A DNA stretch of 9,688 nucleotides from an uncultured Eubacteriales bacterium. Lineage in GTDB: Bacteria; Bacillota; Clostridia; Oscillospirales; QAKW01. The notes beneath the pieces are model-generated. The model saw only the letters and a list, made by a program, of their open reading frames with translations, ran no database searches and was not told the origin of the DNA. Positions 6,956-9,688 of this stretch are shown in pieces (position 1 is the first letter of the stretch; each line of letters starts with the position of its first letter). The stretch spans positions 1 to 9,688 of the forward strand of contig CAKRPM010000033.1 of assembly GCA_934378025.1 (NCBI GenBank), in the 5' to 3' direction. Both the position numbers and the translations under genes were made by a program.

Positions 6956-7081
6956 ATGTACAATCCTCAACTTGATACTTTTCTGCGCGTTGCCGATGCG
7001 GGCAGCCCCGCAATGAAAAGTCCACTGAGGAGCGCACCTTTAACGGGCAGTGCTTCTTTTGGTATAAAGATTAAATTTTAA
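6956..7081 (+). pseudogene. 5' remnant of a LysR-family regulator gene
   Basis: An ORF of 41 codons begins MYNPQLDTFLRVADAGS, which is the start of helix 1 of a LysR-type winged helix-turn-helix (family pattern: ..L..F..VA..GSF..AA..L). After residue 17 the resemblance stops abruptly: the expected F-x-x-AA-x-x-L is missing and 24 unrelated residues follow to a TAA at 7079. About 95% of a normal LysR gene (roughly 300 codons) is absent. Promoter, ribosome binding site and start codon are intact, which points to an internal deletion rather than chance. The stop lies 13 nt before the flavin-reductase start and touches its ribosome binding site, so any translation would be coupled to it. An alternative is that it now acts as a short leader peptide. 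The LysR assignment rests on 17 residues read by eye. Confidence 0.65.
7039..7068 (+). promoter_or_regulatory. possible second promoter for the flavin-reductase gene
   Basis: TATAAA at 7063-7068 is preceded by TG one base away (extended -10). TTTAAC at 7039-7044 could serve as a -35 at 18-nt spacing. It is weaker than the consensus promoter at 6903-6931. Confidence 0.35.
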
Positions 7082-7094
7082 AGGAGAAAATATT

Positions 7095-7652
7095 ATGAGA
7101 AAGAATTTCGGAGTAAAAACCTGGATGTATCCTTTGCCGGTACTGATCGTCGGCAGCTATGACGAAAATGGGAATCCCGATGCGATGAACGCCGCTTGGG
7201 GCGGAATTTACGAGGGGAATCAGGTCATTTTGTGTCTGAGTGCAGGCCACAAAACCACAAAGAATATTAAAGCGAGAGGCGCGTTTACCGTCAGCTTTGC
7301 CGACAAGGCACACACCGCCGCCTGCGACTATGTCGGTTTGGTTTCCGCCAATAATACGCCGAATAAATTTGAAAAAGCGGGATTTCATGCTGAAAAGAGC
7401 GAATTTGTGGACGCACCGATTATTGCCGAATTGCCGATGAGTCTTGAATGCAAACTCGTTAAAGTCGGCGAGGATGGGCATATTATCGGAGAAATCGTCA
7501 ATGTCAGCGCGGATGAAAGTATTCTCGGTGAAAACGGCTTGCCCGACGCCGCAAAGTTGCAGGCAATCACCTTTGATCCGGTCAATAATGCCTATCTTGT
7601 ACTCGGTGAAAAGGTCGGAAACGCCTTTTCGGACGGAAATTCATTGAAATAA
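7095..7652 (+). CDS. flavin reductase-like FMN-binding protein (flavoredoxin type)
   Basis: The 185-residue protein is a single flavin reductase-like split-barrel domain that binds FMN, as in flavoredoxins and small flavin:NAD(P)H reductases. It begins KTWMYPLPVLIVGSYDENGNPDAMNAAWGG (residues 8-37), the standard first strands in which a variable small protein of this family contacts FMN. It then has LSAGHKTTKNIKARGAFTVSF (48-68), AACDYVGLVSANNTPNKFEKAGF (75-97), and a C-terminal GEIVNV (132-137) and LGEKVGNAFSDG (170-181). Length is normal for the family and no membrane segment or signal is visible. AAAGGAG stands 7 nt before the ATG. It lies between two gene remnants, a LysR-type start upstream and an aldo/keto-reductase start downstream, and is the only intact member of the group. 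Substrate and electron partner cannot be read from sequence. Confidence 0.9.
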   Translation: MRKNFGVKTWMYPLPVLIVGSYDENGNPDAMNAAWGGIYEGNQVILCLSAGHKTTKNIKARGAFTVSFADKAHTAACDYVGLVSANNTPNKFEKAGFHAEKSEFVDAPIIAELPMSLECKLVKVGEDGHIIGEIVNVSADESILGENGLPDAAKLQAITFDPVNNAYLVLGEKVGNAFSDGNSLK

Positions 7653-7663
7653 AAGAGGGGTTC

Positions 7664-7714
7664 ATGATAGAATTTGTAACCTTAAACAACGGAATCAAAA
7701 TGCCCAAGGCTTAA
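7664..7714 (+). pseudogene. 5' remnant of an aldo/keto reductase gene
   Basis: Twelve bases after the flavin-reductase stop, a good ribosome binding site (AGAGGGG, 7654-7660) leads into a 16-codon frame, MIEFVTLNNGIKMPKA, then TAA. This matches the N-terminus of aldo/keto reductases of the 2,5-diketo-gluconate reductase type, which start with a V-T-L-N-N-G-x-x-M-P strand followed by L-G-x-G. The conserved L-G-x-G and all the rest (normally about 270 residues) are missing, and a terminator follows within 40 nt. As with the LysR remnant upstream, only the start of the gene was kept, which suggests a deletion with its left end just inside the gene. The call rests on a short match read by eye. 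Confidence 0.6.
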
Positions 7715-7753
7715 GATCCGTTTGCCGAGGGGAACCACGGCATTATAAATTAT

Positions 7754-7796
7754 AAAAACGCTACCGCAGGAGAGTATCCTTGCGATAGCGTTTTTT
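7754..7796. terminator. bidirectional terminator between flavin reductase and ssrA
   Basis: The outer stem AAAAACGCTA (7754-7763) / TAGCGTTTTT (7786-7795) and inner pairs CGCAGGA with TCCT-t-GCG form one long hairpin. A T run follows on the plus strand and on the minus strand (TTTTTATAATTT). It can end both the plus-strand flavin-reductase transcript and the minus-strand tmRNA transcript, whose mature end is at 7850. Confidence 0.85.
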
Positions 7797-7849
7797 GGCT
7801 CGTATCAGCCCCTCACTTCTGAAAACAAAGCAAGGAGCTGATGCCTGCT

Positions 7850-8200
7850 TGGTGGAGATAAGGGGAATCGAACCCCTGTCCGAAAACCGATCAACAGAAC
7901 TTTCTACGAGTGTAGTTTATCCTTTAAATTCCCGTTTCTTGCCGTTGATAAACAAACTGCAAAGGACGGTAGCTTCATGATACTGAATACGGGACAAAGC
8001 TTAACCGTATCAGTTTACCGCTGAAAATGACACCTGCACCGACTCGCGGTCCTTTCGGATTGGATGACGCGCTTAAATTAAGCAGCGTAAGCTAATTTAT
8101 TATTGTTAGCGTTTAATTTTAAGTTGCACCGGTTAAAGAGATCGTGCGGCTCTACTCGCTTATCCTGCATCAGGATCCCCGTCGAGACCATTATATCCCC
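7850..8200 (-). ncRNA. ssrA: transfer-messenger RNA (tmRNA, 10Sa RNA)
   Basis: tmRNA acts with SmpB to free ribosomes stalled on broken mRNA and to tag the unfinished protein for proteolysis. On the minus strand the gene starts GGGGATATAATGGTCTCGAC and ends with GGTTCGATTCCCCTTATCTCCACCA-type sequence: a T arm with GTTCGATTC loop, a 7-bp acceptor stem (GGGGATA with TATCTCC, one G-U) and an encoded CCA. Length is about 351 nt, normal for a one-piece tmRNA. The tag frame is at 8110-8078 and reads A-N-N-N-K-L-A-Y-A-A then TAA, ending in the hydrophobic AA needed for ClpXP-type recognition. The GC-rich stretches between 8040 and 7900 should form the pseudoknots. It lies downstream of smpB and a hydrolase gene on the same strand. 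Ends are inferred from the acceptor stem. Confidence 0.96.
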
Positions 8201-8201
8201 A

Positions 8202-8220
8202 CGTATACAAATAGTATACG
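8202..8220. repeat. perfect 7-bp inverted repeat just upstream of ssrA
   Basis: CGTATAC (8202-8208) and GTATACG (8214-8220) are perfect inverted arms with a 5-nt A/T spacer. The repeat begins 1 nt upstream of the mature tmRNA 5' end and overlaps the predicted -10. It may be an operator or a stem in the precursor processed by RNase P. Confidence 0.55.
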
Positions 8221-8241
8221 CTTCTTTTTAAGAAAAAGCAA
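8213..8241 (-). promoter_or_regulatory. likely promoter of ssrA
   Basis: On the minus strand, TATACT (8218-8213) and TTGCTT (8241-8236) are 17 nt apart. The -35 lies within the last codons of the hydrolase gene. A separate promoter would allow the usual high level of tmRNA independent of smpB. Confidence 0.5.
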
Positions 8242-9070
8242 CCTCTTTTAAAAATGAAATAGCCGCGCCCATCCATTCCTGTACCCGAGGAATAATCAAA
8301 TTTTCATTTTGCTCCCAGCTGACCTCATTGGCAAGTGAAAGACCGTGCTGGCCATGCGGGTAAATGCGCAACTCAAAGGGGATTTTTTCGGCGGATAGTG
8401 CCGAGGCCATCATCAGTGAATTTTCAACGGGCACAGAGGCGTCAGCGGCGGTGTGCCAGAGAAATGTCGGCGGAAAAGCAGCGGTAACATGTTTCTCAAG
8501 GGAAAAAGTGTCAATATCTTCTTGCGTGCAGTCATCTCCCATGAGGTGGCGAACGCTGCCGCGATGCGCTTTTTCACCGCCGGTGATAACCGGGTAGGAG
8601 AGAATCAGTGCGTTGGGGCGATTCTCGTCGTTTTGGACGCCCGCCTTGCTTTGGATATCGGCATTGTTCCAATATGCTCCCAGACTGCCCGCCAGATGAC
8701 CGCCGGCCGAAAAACCGATGACGGCAATTTTGTTGGGATCGATTTGATAATTGTCCGCATTTTCACGAATGTGTTTCATCAAAGCGGATAGCTCAATCAG
8801 CGCACAGGGGAATTTTGCGGGAACAACCGAATAATGCAAAATAAAAGCCGAAAATCCGGCGGCAACAAATTGTGTGGCGATCGGTTCTGCTTCTCGATCG
8901 GATACAAAATGATATCCGCCGCCCGGGCAAACCACGATGCACGGATGTCGGTCGGCTGAGGTGTCGTTTTTTAAAACAAAGCTGTCAAAATAGGGGGCGG
9001 TTTTGCCGGGGGTGAGTCCATTGCCTTGATAGTCAATTACGATTTGCTCGCGTTTTTGTTCGATAATCAT
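8228..9070 (-). CDS. alpha/beta hydrolase (esterase/acetyl-xylan-esterase-like)
   Basis: The 280-residue protein has an alpha/beta hydrolase fold with a complete catalytic triad. The oxyanion segment CPGGGYHF lies at 48-55, the nucleophile elbow GFSAGGH at 119-125 (Ser121), the acid in TAADASVPVENS (Asp210) and the histidine in YPHGQHGLSLA (His242). This order and the PGGGY motif resemble the BD-FAE/acetyl esterase group, which removes acyl groups from sugars or small esters. No signal peptide is seen, so the enzyme is probably cytosolic. The ATG at 9070 is chosen because AAAGGA precedes it by 7 nt and it overlaps the smpB stop in an ATGA junction; a frame open to 9166 lies entirely inside smpB. 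Position between smpB and ssrA is unusual and suggests co-expression with smpB, though a functional tie to trans-translation is not implied by the family. Confidence 0.9.
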   Translation of the reverse strand: MIIEQKREQIVIDYQGNGLTPGKTAPYFDSFVLKNDTSADRHPCIVVCPGGGYHFVSDREAEPIATQFVAAGFSAFILHYSVVPAKFPCALIELSALMKHIRENADNYQIDPNKIAVIGFSAGGHLAGSLGAYWNNADIQSKAGVQNDENRPNALILSYPVITGGEKAHRGSVRHLMGDDCTQEDIDTFSLEKHVTAAFPPTFLWHTAADASVPVENSLMMASALSAEKIPFELRIYPHGQHGLSLANEVSWEQNENLIIPRVQEWMGAAISFLKEVAFS

Positions 9071-9531
9071 TGTCGATTCCTTTCTTTTAGCTGACGTTCG
9101 ATCATTCGATCTGATTCTTTTTTGGAGATGCTGTCCCGCTTGTCGTATAACTTCTTTCCTTTGCACAAGCCGATTTCCAGCTTGGCTTTTGATCCTTTTA
9201 AATATAAAGAAAGCGGAATGAGCGTCAATCCGTCTTGTTTCACTTTGCCGAGAAGCGTCATGATTTCCCGATGATGCATCAAAAGCTTTTTGGGGCGTAG
9301 CGGATCCTTATTAAAGCCGGCGGCCTGTTCATAGGGGGAAATGTGCATCCCGAGTACAAAAAGCTCTCCGTCCACAATTTCACAATAGCTTTCTTTTAAA
9401 TTGACGTTTCCTTGGCGTATTGATTTAATTTCCGTGCCGAAAAGTACAATGCCGGCTTCATATTTTTGAAGAACAAAATAATCAAAGGCGGCCTTTTTGT
9501 TTTTGGCAATTACTTTTATGGTGTCATTCAT
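9067..9531 (-). CDS. smpB: SsrA-binding protein SmpB
   Basis: SmpB binds the tRNA-like part of tmRNA and takes it to stalled ribosomes. The 154-residue protein has normal length and the expected blocks: NKKAAFDYFVLQKYEAGIVL (11-30), GTEIKSIRQGNVNLKESYCEI (32-52), HISPYEQA (63-70), RPKKLLMHHREI (79-90) and GKKLYDKRDS (125-134). After this block comes the basic C-terminal tail (KKESDRMIERQLKERNRQ), which reads the empty mRNA channel. GAGGAA lies 4-5 nt before the ATG. The stop overlaps the hydrolase start by 4 nt. Its partner RNA, ssrA, is 867 nt further downstream on the same strand. Confidence 0.97.
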   Translation of the reverse strand: MNDTIKVIAKNKKAAFDYFVLQKYEAGIVLFGTEIKSIRQGNVNLKESYCEIVDGELFVLGMHISPYEQAAGFNKDPLRPKKLLMHHREIMTLLGKVKQDGLTLIPLSLYLKGSKAKLEIGLCKGKKLYDKRDSISKKESDRMIERQLKERNRQ

Positions 9532-9556
9532 GGGCTTCCTCGCTTTCTACATATTA

Positions 9557-9585
9557 ATAATAGTTTTATCCATTCGGATTGTCAA
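9557..9585 (-). promoter_or_regulatory. promoter of smpB
   Basis: On the minus strand a perfect TTGACA (9585-9580) and TATTAT (9562-9557) are 17 nt apart. Transcription would start near 9550, about 20 nt before the smpB ATG. Confidence 0.75.
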
Positions 9586-9630
9586 GGAAAATTTAAATTC
9601 AAAAAAAGACAAAAAAGTTGAAAAAAAGTG

Positions 9631-9688
9631 TTGACAAAAGAGGTATGATCTGGTATGATATATGAGCGCTCAAGAGAGCGGGGTTTGA
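9631..9688 (+). promoter_or_regulatory. strong promoter and start of a rightward transcript, cut by window end
   Basis: TTGACA at 9631-9636 and TATGAT at 9654-9659 are 17 nt apart, with TG one base before the -10. The predicted transcript starts near 9666 and opens with CGCTC/GAGCG around an AAGA loop (9667-9680), followed by a GGGG run. The gene it serves lies beyond the window; it could be a structured leader or an RNA gene. Confidence 0.7.

Noticed and set aside
6999..7050. Direct repeat CGGGCAG at 6999-7005 and 7044-7050 as a deletion footprint
   Set aside because: Seven bases is too short to distinguish from chance. The first copy is at the break in LysR similarity, but both copies are retained, so it does not show a simple slipped deletion.
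7850..7885. tRNA-like 3' end (T arm, acceptor, CCA)
   Set aside because: It pairs with the GGGGATA segment about 340 nt away and encloses a tag frame, so it is part of tmRNA and not a separate tRNA.
7795..7980. 61-codon plus-strand frame containing GIEPLSENRST-like text
   Set aside because: It is the antisense of the tmRNA 3' end and terminator. Such frames are a familiar false protein call opposite ssrA.
8221..8238. CTTTTT/AAAAAG hairpin as a terminator of the hydrolase gene
   Set aside because: The stem is only A/T-rich plus one end pair, with no T run on the minus strand. Transcripts may simply run on into ssrA.
9071..9166. 32-residue N-terminal extension of the alpha/beta hydrolase
   Set aside because: It lies fully inside smpB in another frame. 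The ATG at 9070 has AAAGGA and an ATGA junction.
1..9688. CRISPR array, prophage or defence cluster
   Set aside because: There are no regularly spaced repeats, no integrase, nuclease, toxin or phage protein frames. Most genes are core metabolism or ribosome rescue.

Overview
The window looks like chromosomal DNA from a Bacillota bacterium, probably of clostridial type. It has moderate GC by eye, strong AGGAGG-type ribosome binding sites, several extended -10 promoters and stem-plus-T terminators. It carries ten apparently intact protein genes, one tmRNA gene and two gene-start remnants. No tRNA, rRNA, CRISPR array or complete mobile element was found. The organism call is inference, because no species-level marker is visible.

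Layout. (1) 1-99: three small hairpins, possibly the end of a mobile element that lies mostly outside the window. (2) 100-1929: a divergent pair, a GpsA-like NAD(P)-dependent dehydrogenase (minus) and a DeoR-family regulator (plus). They share a short intergenic region with facing promoters and a TGTTCG/CGAACA inverted repeat. (3) 2007-6420: a tight operon on the plus strand, proB-proA-proC followed by an M81/MlrC-like metallopeptidase, closed by a convergent terminator. The first three genes are the complete glutamate-to-proline pathway; the peptidase is the unexpected member. (4) 6427-6889: an XRE-family regulator on the minus strand with its own promoter and a hairpin at the predicted transcript start, plus an orphan minus-strand terminator. 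(5) 6903-7796: a decayed locus. A perfect consensus promoter drives the first 17 codons of a LysR-family regulator whose body is gone. An intact flavin-reductase-like gene follows, then the first codons of an aldo/keto reductase whose body is also gone. (6) 7850-9585: a trans-translation locus on the minus strand, smpB, then an alpha/beta hydrolase overlapping smpB by 4 nt, then ssrA (tmRNA) with its own likely promoter. (7) 9586-9688: a strong plus-strand promoter and the first bases of a transcript that leaves the window.

How the genes work together. ProB, ProA and ProC phosphorylate glutamate, reduce it to glutamate semialdehyde (pyrroline-5-carboxylate) and reduce that to proline. SmpB and tmRNA rescue stalled ribosomes; the tmRNA open frame reads ANNNKLAYAA. 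The DeoR-type regulator plausibly controls itself and the divergent dehydrogenase.

Most of the window is ordinary housekeeping DNA. I did not find a clearly new defence or mobile system. The points most worth a second look are the paired 5'-gene remnants around the flavin reductase, the M81 peptidase in the proline operon, the hydrolase between smpB and ssrA, and the palindromes sitting on promoters.
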